DNA of 40,394 nucleotides from Actinomadura sp. NBRC 104412. GTDB taxonomy: Bacteria > Actinomycetota > Actinomycetes > Streptosporangiales > Streptosporangiaceae. Made by a program: the position numbers and the translations under genes. The stretch spans positions 1 to 40,394 of the forward strand of contig NZ_BSTM01000046.1 of assembly GCF_030269515.1 (NCBI RefSeq), given 5' to 3'. The notes below the pieces were generated by a model. That model ran no database searches. It saw nothing but the letters and a program-made list of their open reading frames with translations, and was not told the DNA's origin. Of this stretch, positions 22,049-31,900 are shown in pieces (within the stretch, counting starts at the first letter, position 1; each line of letters opens with the position of its first letter).

Positions 22049-23137
22049 TCACAGGTGCGGGGCGATCTCGTCGGTCCAGATCTGGCGGCGCCGCTCGACG
22101 GGCAGGTGGCAGGCCACGCTGTGCCCGGGCGCCGCCTCCACCAGCTCGGGACGCTCGGTGGTCGACTTGCCGCCGTTCTCCTGCGCGTAGGCGCAGCGCG
22201 GGTTGAACGCGCAGCCCGGCGGCAGGTTGATCAGGCTGGGCGGGGTGCCCTTGATCGGCATCAGCCGCTCCTGCGGCGGCCGGTCCAGCCGCGGCACCGA
22301 CCCCAGCAGCCCCCATGTGTAGGGGTGCTCGGGACGGTGGAACACGTCGCCGACGCTGCCGTACTCCACGCACCGGCCGCCGTACATCACCAGGATGTCG
22401 TCCGACAGCTCCGCGACCACCCCGAGATCGTGGGTGATCATGATGATGGCGGAGTTGAACTCCTGCTGCAGGTCCCGGATCAGGTCCAGGATCTGCGCCT
22501 GCACGGTCACGTCCAGCGCCGTGGTGGGCTCGTCGGCGATCAGCAGCTCGGGGTCGCACGACAGCGCCATCGCGATCATCGCGCGCTGCCGCATGCCGCC
22601 GGAGAACTGGTGCGGGTAGTCGTCCACCCGCCGGTCCGGCCGCGGGATCCCCACCCGGCCCAGCATGTCGATGGCGTGCTTGCGCGCCACCTGCTTGGAC
22701 ACGTCGTTGTGCACCCGGTACGCCTCGACGATCTGATGGCCCACCGTGTAGAACGGGTGCATCGCCGACAGCGGGTCCTGGAAGATCATCGCCATGGTGC
22801 GGCCGCGCAGCCGACGGACCTGCTCGGGCGAGGCCGACACCAGCTCCTGGCCGTCCAGCCAGATCTCCCCCGACATCCGGGCGTTGCGCCGGTTGTGCAG
22901 GCCCAGGATCCCCAGGCTCGTGACCGACTTGCCCGACCCGGACTCGCCCACGATGCCCAGCGTGCGGCCGCGGTCCAGGCGGAACGACAGCCCGTCGACC
23001 GACTTCACCAGGCCGTCGTCGGTCGGGAAGTGGATCCGCAGGTCGCGGACCTCGAGAAAGGCGTCGGGCGCCGCGCCCGCGGCCTCCGCCGGACTCGCGG
23101 CGGTGTCCTTGCCCGCGGCCTCCGCAGTGTCCCCCAT
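22049..23137 (-). CDS. oppD: Oligopeptide ABC importer ATPase (OppD type)
   Basis: This 362-aa protein is the first ATPase of the importer. After an Ala-rich N-terminus the ABC domain shows Walker A GESGSGKS, the Q-loop MIFQDPLSAMHP, signature FSGGMRQRAMIAMAL, Walker B LLIADEPTTALDVT and the switch MITHDLGVV. The C-terminal Opp extension (LPPGCAFNPRCAYAQ) helps peptide transporters and often holds an Fe-S cluster. Its ATG shares one base with the oppB stop (TGATG), so the two genes are translationally coupled. It works with OppF as a heterodimer powering peptide uptake. Confidence 0.94.
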   Translation of the reverse strand: MGDTAEAAGKDTAASPAEAAGAAPDAFLEVRDLRIHFPTDDGLVKSVDGLSFRLDRGRTLGIVGESGSGKSVTSLGILGLHNRRNARMSGEIWLDGQELVSASPEQVRRLRGRTMAMIFQDPLSAMHPFYTVGHQIVEAYRVHNDVSKQVARKHAIDMLGRVGIPRPDRRVDDYPHQFSGGMRQRAMIAMALSCDPELLIADEPTTALDVTVQAQILDLIRDLQQEFNSAIIMITHDLGVVAELSDDILVMYGGRCVEYGSVGDVFHRPEHPYTWGLLGSVPRLDRPPQERLMPIKGTPPSLINLPPGCAFNPRCAYAQENGGKSTTERPELVEAAPGHSVACHLPVERRRQIWTDEIAPHL

Positions 23138-24147
23138 CAGCTGTGCCTCACCCTCGGGTCGACGACCCCGTACAGAACGTCCACGACCAGGTTAGCCAGC
23201 ACGATGAACAACGCGGCGGCCATCGTCGCACCCAGCACCACCGGCAGGTCGCTCTGGAAGATCCCGTCCAGCGCGAGCTGGCCCAGCCCGGGCAGCGAGA
23301 ATGTCCGCTCGGTGATGATCGCACCGCCCAGCAACAGGCCCAGGTCCAGGCCGAACACCGTCATGATCGGGGTCAGCGTGGCGCGCAGCCCGTGCTTGAC
23401 CACCACGGTCCGCTCCGGCAGCCCCTTGGCGCGCGCCGTGCGGACGAAGTCCTCGTTCATCGTCTCGAGCATGCCGGCGCGGGTGAGCCTGGCGTACAGC
23501 GCCGCGTACAGGAACGCCAGGCAGATCCACGGCAGTATCAGCGCCGTGAACCACTTCGCCGGATTGGTGGTCAGCGCGACATAGTTCACCTCAGGGAGCA
23601 ACCCCCATTGGTGCACCACGAACGCCAGGCCCAGCAGCCCGGTGAAGAAGATCGGAAGGGACACCCCGGCCAGCGCCAGCGCCATCGCGGCCCGGTCGAA
23701 GATCGTCCCGCGGCGCAGCGCCGACAGCACGCCGATCGAGATGCCGCCGGCCAGCCACAGCACCGCCGCGCCGAAGGTGATCGACAGTGTCACCGGCAGC
23801 CGGTGCCCGATCTCGCTCAGCACCGACTGGTTGGTGCGGAACGAGTAGCCCAGGCAGGGCGCCGGGCAGCGGATGGTCTGGGTGCCGGTGTCGTAGGTGT
23901 CGCCCGCCACGATGGCCTTGACGAACTTGCCGTACTGGACGGCCACCGGGTCGTCCAGGCCGAACCTGTCCTTGATCGCCTCAAGCGTCGCCGCGTCCGG
24001 GGTCTTGCCGGCGTAGCGCGCCGCGAGCTGGTCGGTGGTCACACCGGCGGCCTTGGGCACGAGGAAGAAGATGCCGAACACCACCGCGCTGATGACCAGC
24101 AGCAGGCCGATCGAGCCGATGAGACGGCGAACGATGAATGTGACCAC
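23137..24147 (-). CDS. oppB: Oligopeptide ABC importer permease (OppB type)
   Basis: This 336-aa membrane protein forms half of the import channel. It has six hydrophobic helices, an N-terminal FIVRRLIGSIGLLLVISAVVFGIFF typical of OppB/DppB, and the EAA loop NEDFVRTARAKGLPERTVVVKHGLR that contacts the ATPases. Between helices 1 and 2 there is a longer loop with two Cys (TIRCPAPCLGYSF) that may form an external disulfide. The start follows the oppA stop by 95 nt, a gap filled by a strong hairpin. It is homologous to the separate permease at 37142-38116. Confidence 0.92.
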   Translation of the reverse strand: MVTFIVRRLIGSIGLLLVISAVVFGIFFLVPKAAGVTTDQLAARYAGKTPDAATLEAIKDRFGLDDPVAVQYGKFVKAIVAGDTYDTGTQTIRCPAPCLGYSFRTNQSVLSEIGHRLPVTLSITFGAAVLWLAGGISIGVLSALRRGTIFDRAAMALALAGVSLPIFFTGLLGLAFVVHQWGLLPEVNYVALTTNPAKWFTALILPWICLAFLYAALYARLTRAGMLETMNEDFVRTARAKGLPERTVVVKHGLRATLTPIMTVFGLDLGLLLGGAIITERTFSLPGLGQLALDGIFQSDLPVVLGATMAAALFIVLANLVVDVLYGVVDPRVRHS

Positions 24148-24159
24148 AGTGTCCGGCGT

Positions 24160-24194
24160 GGGCGGCCGGCGGGGGTTGGCCCCGCCGGCCGCCC
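24160..24194 (-). terminator. Intercistronic hairpin between oppA and oppB
   Basis: Bases 24160-24174 (GGGCGGCCGGCGGGG) and 24180-24194 are perfectly complementary over 15 bp with a 5-nt loop. Placed after the binding-protein gene and inside the operon, it probably acts as a partial terminator or 3' stabiliser, letting oppA be made in excess of the membrane parts. Confidence 0.65.
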
Positions 24195-24242
24195 GCTGCC
24201 TTCACCTGCCTTCTCTCAGGTAGTACGGGGTTGGTGCGGACG

Positions 24243-25997
24243 TCAGCCGGCCACGCCCAGGTTGGCGTAGTCGTACATCCCGAAGCCCGCGTGGAAGTAG
24301 ACGTTCGTCACGTTGGCCGGCCGGTACACCAGCGACTTGGCGTACACGTTCGGGATCACCGACGCGTCCTTGCGCCAGATGTCGTCCACCTGGTTGTAGA
24401 TCTGGGCGCGGGCGTTGGCGTCGGTCAGCTTGACGACGTCGTTCCACATCTTGTTGATCTCAGGCAGGTCCAGCTCCGACATGTTGGCGTTGCCGGTCGG
24501 CACGATCGCCTTGCCGTCGGTGATGGGCTGCAGGTAGCCGTAGCCGGTGTTCCAGTCGGGGGCCCACCCGTAGGTGCCCAGGCCGATCTTCTCGCGGGCC
24601 ACGAACGCCGGCGCGCCGAACTGCTCGTTGGTGTAGGTGCCCGACGGGAAGCCCTTCAGCGTCAGCTTGATGCCGGCCTTGGCGAGCGACTGCTGCAGCG
24701 CCTCGGCCACCGCCTTTTCCTTCGGGCGGTCGCTGCGGTAGACCATCGTCGTGGAGAAGCCGTTGGGCTGCCCGCACTTGGCGAGGGCGGCCTTGGCCTG
24801 GTTCACGTCACCGGTGTAGTTCGGGTCCGCCTTGGTGTAGTAGTCGGTGCCCTTCTGGCGGCCGATCACGTTCGGGGGCTGGATCGAGGTGGCCGGTTCG
24901 CCACCGACGGCACCGCCGTAGGCCCGGTACATCGCCGCCCGGTCGGCCGCGTACACGATCGCCTTGCGGCACTCGATGTTCGGGATGGTCTTCCGGTTGA
25001 TCGGCACGAACCAGTGGAAGCCGGCCAGCGGGTTGTCGGCGTTCCCCTTCAGCTTGGGGTCGGTGAGGATCTTCTGCCGCGCGGCGGTCTGCACGCCGGA
25101 GCCCGGCAGGTCGATGTGCAGCGTCCCCGCCAGCAGCCGGTTGTCGATCTCCTCGGCCTTCAGCCCGGACTGGATCTCGATGCGGTCCGGGAGCTGCTTG
25201 CGGTTGGGGTCGGTCGACTGGTCCCAGTAGGTGTTGCGCACCAGCGCGCCACCCTGCTTGGGCCGGTAGTTGCCCTCCCACTTGTAGGGGCCGCTGGAGA
25301 AGGGACGCTCGGTGTACTTCACACCGGTGTCCTTGGCCTGCGGCACCGGGGCGGTCTGCCCGCTGAACCCGACGAGCTGGTCGAACTCGGCGAACGGGTC
25401 CTTCAGCTTGAACACGACGGTGTAGTCGTCGGGGGTCTCGACGCCCTTGAAGTTGTCGAGGTTCTTGTCCTTGAACGGACCCTCGTAGCCCTCGGCGTCC
25501 AGCAGCTGGGTGAAGTACGACGGGCCGTTGCGGATCACGCTGCGGTCGAAGGTGCGCGCGACCGCGTACTTGATGTCCTTGGCCTTGATCTCGGTGCCGT
25601 CTTCGTACTTGATGCCGCGCTTGAGCTTGTAGGTCCAGGTGCGGCCGCCGTCGCTGGGCGTGCCCATCGACTGCGCCAGGTCCGGCGAGAACGTGGCGCC
25701 CTCCTGGCCCGGCTTGGACGCGTAGGTGATCAACGTCCGGGAGTACAGGCGCAGGAAGTTGTTGCCGTAGGCGTAGTAGATGTTGGCGGGGTCCAGGGAC
25801 TCGAAGTCGTCCGGCTGGGCCATCTTCAGAACCCCGCCCTTGCGGTCGGACGGGTTCACGACCTGCGTGGCGGCGGCGTTGAACTGACCGGTTCCGCCGT
25901 CCCCATCATCGCCGGAGTCGCCGCCGCAGGCGGACAGTCCGAGACTCAGCACGACGGCTGTGGCCGCCATGCTGGTCACGACCTTGGGAGATTTCAT
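24243..25997 (-). CDS. oppA: Peptide-binding lipoprotein of the ABC importer (OppA/family 5)
   Basis: This 584-aa extracellular solute-binding protein (SBP_bac_5) captures peptides for the importer. The N-terminus MKSPKVVTSMAATAVVLS continues LGLSAC, a lipobox with the Cys at about residue 25, followed by an acidic Gly/Asp linker; it is thus anchored to the membrane by lipid. The family signature region is near FSPDLAQSMGTPSDGGRTWTYKLKRGIKYEDG. I chose ATG 25997 because AAAGGGA lies 5 nt upstream and it gives a proper signal peptide; ATG 26036 overlaps the oppC stop as ATGA and would add 13 residues. It follows oppC by 35 nt, an unusual order, and is followed by the hairpin at 24160-24194. 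Confidence 0.93.
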   Translation of the reverse strand: MKSPKVVTSMAATAVVLSLGLSACGGDSGDDGDGGTGQFNAAATQVVNPSDRKGGVLKMAQPDDFESLDPANIYYAYGNNFLRLYSRTLITYASKPGQEGATFSPDLAQSMGTPSDGGRTWTYKLKRGIKYEDGTEIKAKDIKYAVARTFDRSVIRNGPSYFTQLLDAEGYEGPFKDKNLDNFKGVETPDDYTVVFKLKDPFAEFDQLVGFSGQTAPVPQAKDTGVKYTERPFSSGPYKWEGNYRPKQGGALVRNTYWDQSTDPNRKQLPDRIEIQSGLKAEEIDNRLLAGTLHIDLPGSGVQTAARQKILTDPKLKGNADNPLAGFHWFVPINRKTIPNIECRKAIVYAADRAAMYRAYGGAVGGEPATSIQPPNVIGRQKGTDYYTKADPNYTGDVNQAKAALAKCGQPNGFSTTMVYRSDRPKEKAVAEALQQSLAKAGIKLTLKGFPSGTYTNEQFGAPAFVAREKIGLGTYGWAPDWNTGYGYLQPITDGKAIVPTGNANMSELDLPEINKMWNDVVKLTDANARAQIYNQVDDIWRKDASVIPNVYAKSLVYRPANVTNVYFHAGFGMYDYANLGVAG

Positions 25998-26032
25998 TGC
26001 TTCCCTTTCGCTATACCGGTTCTTGGCCGGGG

Positions 26033-27073
26033 TCATCGGGCGCGTGGGTCCAGGGCGTCGCGCAGCCCGTCACCGAAGAGGTTGAAGGCCAGCACGGTGA
26101 CGAAGATCGCGAGGCCCGGGACGATCACGAAGTGGGGGGCTACCGTGTACAGCTCCGTGGCGGCCGACAGCATCCCTCCCCATGACGGGTCGGGCGGGTT
26201 GATACCGACGCCCAGGAAGGACAGCGCGGCCTCGAACAGGATGTTGGTCGGGATCAGCAGGGTCGAGTACACCAGGATCGGCGCGACCAGGTTGGGCAGG
26301 ATCTCCTTGAAGAGGATGTGGGAGTTGCGGGCGCCCAGGCTGCGCGCCGCGTCCACGAACTCCCGCTCCCGCAGGGACAGCGTCTGCCCGCGGATGATGC
26401 GCCCGATGTAGGGCCAGTTGAAGAACCCGATGATGAACACCAGCACGGCCATCCGCAGGGCGTTGCCCTCCAGCGTGATCACGTGCAGGAGGTCCGGGCC
26501 GAACGGCAGGATGTCCATCTGGTTCGGGATCACCCCGACCAGCGAGATCGCGAACAGCACCAGCGGGAAGGCCAGGAAGATGTCCATCAGCCGGGCGATC
26601 AGGGTGTCGACCCAGCCGCCGAAGTAGCCGGCCAGGATGCCGGCGATCGTGCCGAGCGCCACCGACAGGAGGGTCGCCAGCACGCCGATCAGGATCGACA
26701 CCCGGGCGCCGTAGAGGATGCGGCTGAACAGATCGCGCCCGTTGACCGGCTCGATGCCGAAGATGTGGTCGCCGCTGATGCCGCCGAACGACCCGGTCGG
26801 GCTGCCCAGGGTGGGGTCCACCAGGTTCTGGTGGAACTCGTTGGGCGGGGAGCCGCCCAGGCGCACCAGCAGGTCGGTCACTCCCGGCAGCGCCACCACG
26901 ATCAGCAGCAGGACGAAGATGCCCCCTGCCATCGCCACCTTGTCGCGACGCAACCGCATCCAGGCGATCTGCCCGAGGGAGCGTCCCTGGATGGCCTTGC
27001 GCTCGACACCGGTGAGCACGGCGTCGGGCTGGGCCTGCTGGTCCGACCCGGACACCTCGATCGGTGCGGTCAC
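26033..27073 (-). CDS. oppC: Oligopeptide ABC importer permease (OppC type), first gene of the operon
   Basis: This 346-aa permease is the OppC/DppC partner of OppB. A cytoplasmic N-terminus of about 40 residues (RSLGQIAWMRLRRDKVAMAGGIF is the typical OppC_N pattern) leads to six helices and the EAA loop DAARSLGARNSHILFKEILPNL. PSWGGMLSAA near the C-terminus is a family hallmark. The GTG at 27073 has AGGAGGT 8 nt upstream. As the promoter-proximal gene it gives the order C-A-B-D-F, whereas such operons usually begin with the binding protein. A sigma-70-like promoter lies about 95 nt upstream. Confidence 0.92.
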   Translation of the reverse strand: MTAPIEVSGSDQQAQPDAVLTGVERKAIQGRSLGQIAWMRLRRDKVAMAGGIFVLLLIVVALPGVTDLLVRLGGSPPNEFHQNLVDPTLGSPTGSFGGISGDHIFGIEPVNGRDLFSRILYGARVSILIGVLATLLSVALGTIAGILAGYFGGWVDTLIARLMDIFLAFPLVLFAISLVGVIPNQMDILPFGPDLLHVITLEGNALRMAVLVFIIGFFNWPYIGRIIRGQTLSLREREFVDAARSLGARNSHILFKEILPNLVAPILVYSTLLIPTNILFEAALSFLGVGINPPDPSWGGMLSAATELYTVAPHFVIVPGLAIFVTVLAFNLFGDGLRDALDPRAR

Positions 27074-27174
27074 GCTCCGTACCTCCTACCCTCGCGACGC
27101 CGCGCCGCCTAACGGGGTCAGGAGGCGGAGATCGTCCGCCGCTCATGCCCGTTACGCCACGTTTGCTGGAGGGA

Positions 27175-27202
27175 AACCTAGTCCTTCGAGGACGACTGTC
27201 CA
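27175..27202 (-). promoter_or_regulatory. Promoter of the opp operon
   Basis: On the minus strand TGGACA (27202-27197) and TAGGTT (27180-27175) are separated by 16 nt, the best full -35/-10 pair in the window. The predicted start is near 27168, giving a leader of about 95 nt before the oppC GTG. Confidence 0.55.
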
Positions 27203-27479
27203 TCCGTTGCGGCGGCCTCGGCCAGTACCCGTTTCAGACTTGTGATCTCGTCGTCATCTCGGGCACACGCGATCCGCACAATGCAATGGCAAAGCGCACG
27301 AATAGTACGCGCGCCCGGCAAGTGCACCGCAACACCCGGACCGGTCTAGACCAGGAAGCTTTACCGTTCTGAGTCCGATTCGATACCGTTCGTGCGCAGG
27401 TCAGGGCGTCCGCGATGGACAAAATGGACGCAGGGCTTCGGGTGGGGCGGAGGATGCCCGCGGGGCCCGTGTGACGGCC

Positions 27480-27505
27480 TCCCGGGGGCGCGCCGCCCCC
27501 CGGGA
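27480..27505 (-). terminator. Second hairpin downstream of the small membrane protein
   Basis: TCCCGGGGG (27480-27488) pairs perfectly with CCCCCGGGA (27497-27505) around an 8-nt loop. It lies directly behind the stronger hairpin at 27509-27543. Confidence 0.45.
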
Positions 27506-27508
27506 ACG

Positions 27509-27543
27509 CGAACGCCGACCGGCGTCGCGCCGGTCGGCGTTCG
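27509..27543 (-). terminator. Strong terminator of the small membrane protein gene
   Basis: The arms 27509-27524 and 27528-27543 are perfectly complementary (16 bp; core CGAACGCCGACCGG) with a 3-nt loop. It starts 52 nt past the stop at 27596. Confidence 0.7.
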
Positions 27544-27595
27544 TTGTGATTTCGCTCACGACCCCTGGCGGGCCGTCTTTACCCAATCGGTGTGA

Positions 27596-28021
27596 TCATT
27601 TGATACCACGATTACGGAGAATCTCCTCGATCTCCGCCATCTCGGGATCGGCGGCCGGCTCGACGGCCTTGGGCGCCTTGGAGCCTCGGCCCGCGGCCTT
27701 GCGCTCCGCACGGCCGCCCGTCTCGCCCCGGGCCGACGCGCCGCCCACGGCGCCCGCGCGGCGGCTGAGCATCACACCGGAGGTCAGGTAGAGCACGACG
27801 GCCAGGCCCGCCACGCCCACGCCCGCCCACCGGGACGGGCTGAAGGTCAGCTCGACGAAGAACTCCGTCACGCCCGTCATGGCGGCGGCCAGCGGCACCA
27901 GCGACAGGGCGGCCCCGCGCAGCGCCGGCGCGGCGCCGCGCCGGCGGTACACCCCCCAGCTGATGATCAGGCCCAGCAGCGTGACGCCGAAACAGATCGC
28001 GTCAACGGCGGTGTCCGTCAT
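27596..28021 (-). CDS. Small membrane protein with conserved-looking C-terminal tail
   Basis: This 141-aa protein has three hydrophobic helices at about residues 6-25, 33-58 and 65-85, then a basic Gly/Ala/Arg-rich linker (RRAGAVGGASARGETGGRAE) and a short acidic-helical end PEMAEIEEILRNRGIK. The last element looks conserved and could bind a partner. I do not recognise a named family. GAGGGGG lies about 5 nt before the ATG. It lies downstream of the HAD gene with a 206-nt gap and has its own terminators. Confidence 0.75.
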   Translation of the reverse strand: MTDTAVDAICFGVTLLGLIISWGVYRRRGAAPALRGAALSLVPLAAAMTGVTEFFVELTFSPSRWAGVGVAGLAVVLYLTSGVMLSRRAGAVGGASARGETGGRAERKAAGRGSKAPKAVEPAADPEMAEIEEILRNRGIK

Positions 28022-28227
28022 GACCGCCCCCTCACTCTCCCGCGGTCGTCCTTTCCCCCATGCTCACACGGTACGCGCCATATGCGCTCCTCCGCGGGGA
28101 CGGTTTCCGCGATGCCCCGGCTCCTCCCTTCGCGTGATCCGTCCCCTAGGGACGCCCACCGCGGTATCAGGGACCGGCACCCGCCCCGGTATCACAACAC
28201 GAGTGAGTATCTGGACACGAGGGGACA

Positions 28228-28887
28228 TCAGGACACGAGGGAACGCAGCAATGCCAGGTCAACCTCTCGCAACGATTCGACGACGGTACGGCCGGGGCCG
28301 GGTTGCACCGGCAGCAGGCAGGGCACCGCCACCACCGCGCAGCCCGCCGCCTCCGCCGCCCGGACGCCGGTCGGCGAGTCCTCCAGCACCACGCAGCGGC
28401 CCGGGACGGCGCCCAGCCGCGCCACCGCGGTCAGGTACGGCTCAGGGTCGGGCTTGGTGCGGGACACCTCGTCACCGGCGACGCTGAGGGCGAAGAACTC
28501 CCGGCCGACCGCGTCCAGGACCGGGTCGACCAGCACGCGGTGGCTGGAGGAGACCAGGGCGGCGGGCAGGCCCGCGTCCCGGACCTGGACGAGCAGATCC
28601 TTGGCGCCCGGCATCATCGGCACGCAGGAGCTCAGCCGCTCCACCATGCCGTCCACCATCCGCCGGCCCACCTCGGCGGCCGACACGTCCGCGCCGGTCA
28701 GCTCCACCATGTAGGCCGACGCCCTGTCCAGCGACGAGCCGACCAGGAGCTTCTGCTGCTCGGGCCCCCAGGTGCCGCCGAGCCAGGCCATGGTCTCGGT
28801 CTCCACCTCCAGCCACAGCCGCTCGGAGTCGATCAGCAGCCCGTCCATGTCGAACAGGACGGCCCGCAGCCCCCCGACGTCCCCCAC
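28228..28887 (-). CDS. HAD-superfamily phosphatase (beta-phosphoglucomutase-like)
   Basis: This 219-aa hydrolase has motif I VLFDMDGLL (nucleophile Asp13, acid/base Asp15), motif II around ALVSSSHR, motif III Lys in SRTKPDPEPYL, and motif IV VVLEDSPTGVRAAEAAG. The alpha-helical cap between motifs I and II (residues 20-85) puts it with the C1-cap phosphoglucomutase/phosphatase group; the substrate is unknown. The GTG at 28887 is preferred since GGGGAGGA lies 8 nt before it; GTG 28905 would add six residues but lacks a site. It starts 21 nt after the metH stop, so it is probably cotranscribed with metH. Confidence 0.87.
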   Translation of the reverse strand: MGDVGGLRAVLFDMDGLLIDSERLWLEVETETMAWLGGTWGPEQQKLLVGSSLDRASAYMVELTGADVSAAEVGRRMVDGMVERLSSCVPMMPGAKDLLVQVRDAGLPAALVSSSHRVLVDPVLDAVGREFFALSVAGDEVSRTKPDPEPYLTAVARLGAVPGRCVVLEDSPTGVRAAEAAGCAVVAVPCLLPVQPGPGRTVVESLREVDLALLRSLVS

Positions 28888-28908
28888 GCGCGCGTTCCTC
28901 CCCACGGG

Positions 28909-31900
28909 TCAGGTGTTGAAGTACTTGGCCTCGGGATGGTGGACGACCAGCGCGTCCGCCGACTGCTCGGGGACGAGCTGGAGCTCCTCCGACAGGCTCA
29001 CGCCCACCCGCTCGGGGGCCAGCAGCCGCACCAGGGTGGCGCGGTCCTCCAGGTCGGGGCAGGCGGCGTAGCCGAAGGAGAACCGGGCGCCGCGGTAGCC
29101 GAGCTTGAAGAAGTCCTCCACGTCGGCCGGGTCCTCCGCGCCGAAGCCCAGCTCGGCGCGGATCCGCGCGTGCCAGTACTCCATCAGCGCCTCGGTCAGC
29201 TGCACCGACAGGCCGTGCAGCTCCAGGTAGTCGCGGTAGGCGTTCTTGGCGAACAGCTCGGCGGTGGCCTCGCTGATCTTCGACCCGACCGTGACGAGCT
29301 GGAACGCGGCCACGTCCACCTCGCCCGACTCGCGCGAACGGAAGAAGTCGGCCAGGCACAGGTGCCGGTCGCGGCGCTGCCGGGGGAAGGTGAACCGCTC
29401 CCGCTCCGACCCGTCGTCGTTCAGCAGCACCAGGTCGTTGCCCTCGCCGACGGCCGGGAAGTACCCGTACACGACGGCGGCCTCGATCAGCCCCTCGGTC
29501 TGGACGCGGTCGAGCCACATCCGCAGCCGGGGACGGCCCTCGGTCTCCACCAGCTCCTCGTAGGAGGGGCCGTCGCCGCCGCGGGCGGGCTTGAGGCCCC
29601 ACTGGCCCATGAACGTGGCCCGCTCGTCCAGGAACGCCGCGTAGTCGTTCAGCGGGATGCCCTTGACGATCCGGTCGCCCCAGAACGGCGGCTCGGGCAC
29701 CGGGTTGTCGGTGGCCACGTCGGAGCGGGACGGCAGGTCCTCCGGCTCGGTGACCTCGAACCTGGGGCCGCGGCGCCTGACGCGGCGCTCGCGCAGCGGC
29801 GGCAGGCTCGCGCCCTCCTCGCCGCGCTTGACGGCCATGAACGCGTCCATCAGCCGCAGGCCCTCGAACGCGTCACGGGCGTAGCGGACCTCGCCGTCGA
29901 ACAGCTCGGCCAGGTCCTGCTCGACATAGGCGCGGGTGAGGGCGGCGCCGCCCAGCAGCACCGGCCACCTGTCGGCCACGCCGCGGGAGTTCAGCTCCTC
30001 CAGATTCTCCTTCATGATCACCGTGGACTTCACCAGCAGCCCGGACATGCCGATCACGTCGGCGCGCTCGTTCTCGGCGGCCTGCACGATCGCCGACATC
30101 GGCTGCTTGATGCCGAGGTTGACCACCTCGTAGCCGTTGTTGGACAGGATGATGTCGACCAGGTTCTTGCCGATGTCGTGCACGTCGCCCTTGACGGTGG
30201 CCAGCACGATCCGGCCCTTGCCGCCGTCCTCGGACTTCTCCATGTGCGGCTCGAGGTAGGCCACCGCGGTCTTCATCACCTCGGCGGACTGGAGGACGAA
30301 CGGCAGCTGCATCTGGCCGGAGCCGAACAGCTCGCCGACCGTCTTCATGCCGTCCAGCAGGACGTCGTTGACGATCTCCAGGGCGGGCCGCTGGGTGAGG
30401 GCCTCGTCCAGGTCGGCGGGCAGGCCGTCCAGCTCGCCGTCCACGATGCGGCGCTTGAGCCGCTCCCACAGCGGCAGCGCGGCCAGCTCGGCGGCGCGGC
30501 CGGCCTTCAGCGCCTTGGTGTCCACGCCCTCGAACAGCTCCATGAACCGGTGCAGCGGGTCGTAGCCCTCCGAGCGCCGGTCGTAGACCAGGTCGAGGGC
30601 GACCTTGCGCTGCTCCTCGGGGATCCGCGCCATCGGCAGGATCTTGGACGCGTGCACGATCGCCGAGTCCAGGCCGGCGTCCACGCACTCGTGCAGGAAC
30701 ACCGAGTTCAGCACGATGCGGGCGGCCGGGTTCAGCCCGAACGACACGTTCGACAGGCCCAGCGTCGTCTGCACGTTCGGGTGCAGCCGCTTGAGCTCAC
30801 GGATCGCCTCGATCGTCTCCAGCGCGTCGCGGCGCGACTCCTCCTGGCCGGTGCCGATGGTGAAGGTGAGGCAGTCGACGATGATGTCCTCGACCCGCAT
30901 GCCCCAGTTGCCGGTCAGCTCCCGGATCATCCGGTCGGCGACCCGGACCTTCCACTCGGCGGTGCGGGCCTGCCCCTCCTCGTCGATGCACATGACCACG
31001 ACCGCGGCGCCGTGCTCGCGGACGATCGGCATCAGCCGCCGCAGCTTGGAGCCCTCGCCGTCGCCGTCCTCGAAGCTGACCGAGTTGACCACGGCGCGGC
31101 CGCCGAGCATCTCCAGGCCCGCCTCGATCACGGGGGTCTCGGTGGAGTCCAGGACGATCGGCAGCGTGGCGGCGGTGGCGAACCGGAACGCCAGCTCCTT
31201 CATGTCGCGGACGCCGTCGCGGCCGACGTAGTCCACGCACAGGTCGATCATGTGCGCGCCGTCCCGCGCCTGGTCCCGGGCGATCTTGACGCAGTCGTCC
31301 CAGCGCTCCTCCAGCATCGCCTCCCGGAACGCCTTGGAGCCGTTGGCGTTGGTGCGCTCGCCGATGGCCAGGTAGGAGGTGTCCTGCCGGAACGGGACGT
31401 GCTGGTAGAGGGAGGCGGCGCCGTGCTCGGGACGGCTCCTGCGCTCGGCTATCTGGCGTCCGCCGACCCGCTCCACGACCTGCCGCATGTGCTCGGGCGT
31501 CGTCCCGCAGCAGCCGCCCACCAGGGACAGCCCGAAGTCGCGGGTGAAGGTGTCGTGCGCGTCGGCCAGCTCGTGCGGGGTCAGCGGGTAGTGGGCGCCG
31601 TCGGCGGTCAGCTCGGGCAGGCCCGCGTTCGGCATGCACGACAGCCCGATCCGGGCGTGCCGGGCCAGGTAACGCAGGTGCTCGCTCATCTCCGCGGGGC
31701 CGGTGGCGCAGTTCAGGCCGATCAGGTCCAGCTCCAGGGGCTCCAGCGCGGTCAGCGCCGCGCCGATCTCCGAGCCCATCAGCATCGCGCCGTTCTGCTC
31801 GATGGTGACCTGCGCGATCAGCACCGTGTCCGCGCCCGCGGCGGCGATGGCGCGCTTGGCGCCGATCAGCGCGGCCTTGGCCTGCAGCAGGTCCTGGCAG

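Larger units (their letters stand above)
27203..27595. other. Spacer upstream of the opp operon
   Basis: No supported gene. The segment 27230-27400 is less GC-rich than its flanks and could hold operator sites, but I see no clear palindrome there. Two tandem hairpins (27480-27505 and 27509-27543) follow the small membrane-protein gene and close the spacer on the right. Confidence 0.5.

Noticed and set aside
27064..27372. 102-codon plus-strand ORF in the opp upstream region
   Set aside because: It overlaps the opp promoter and oppC start, lacks the codon bias of real genes here and has no ribosome binding site.
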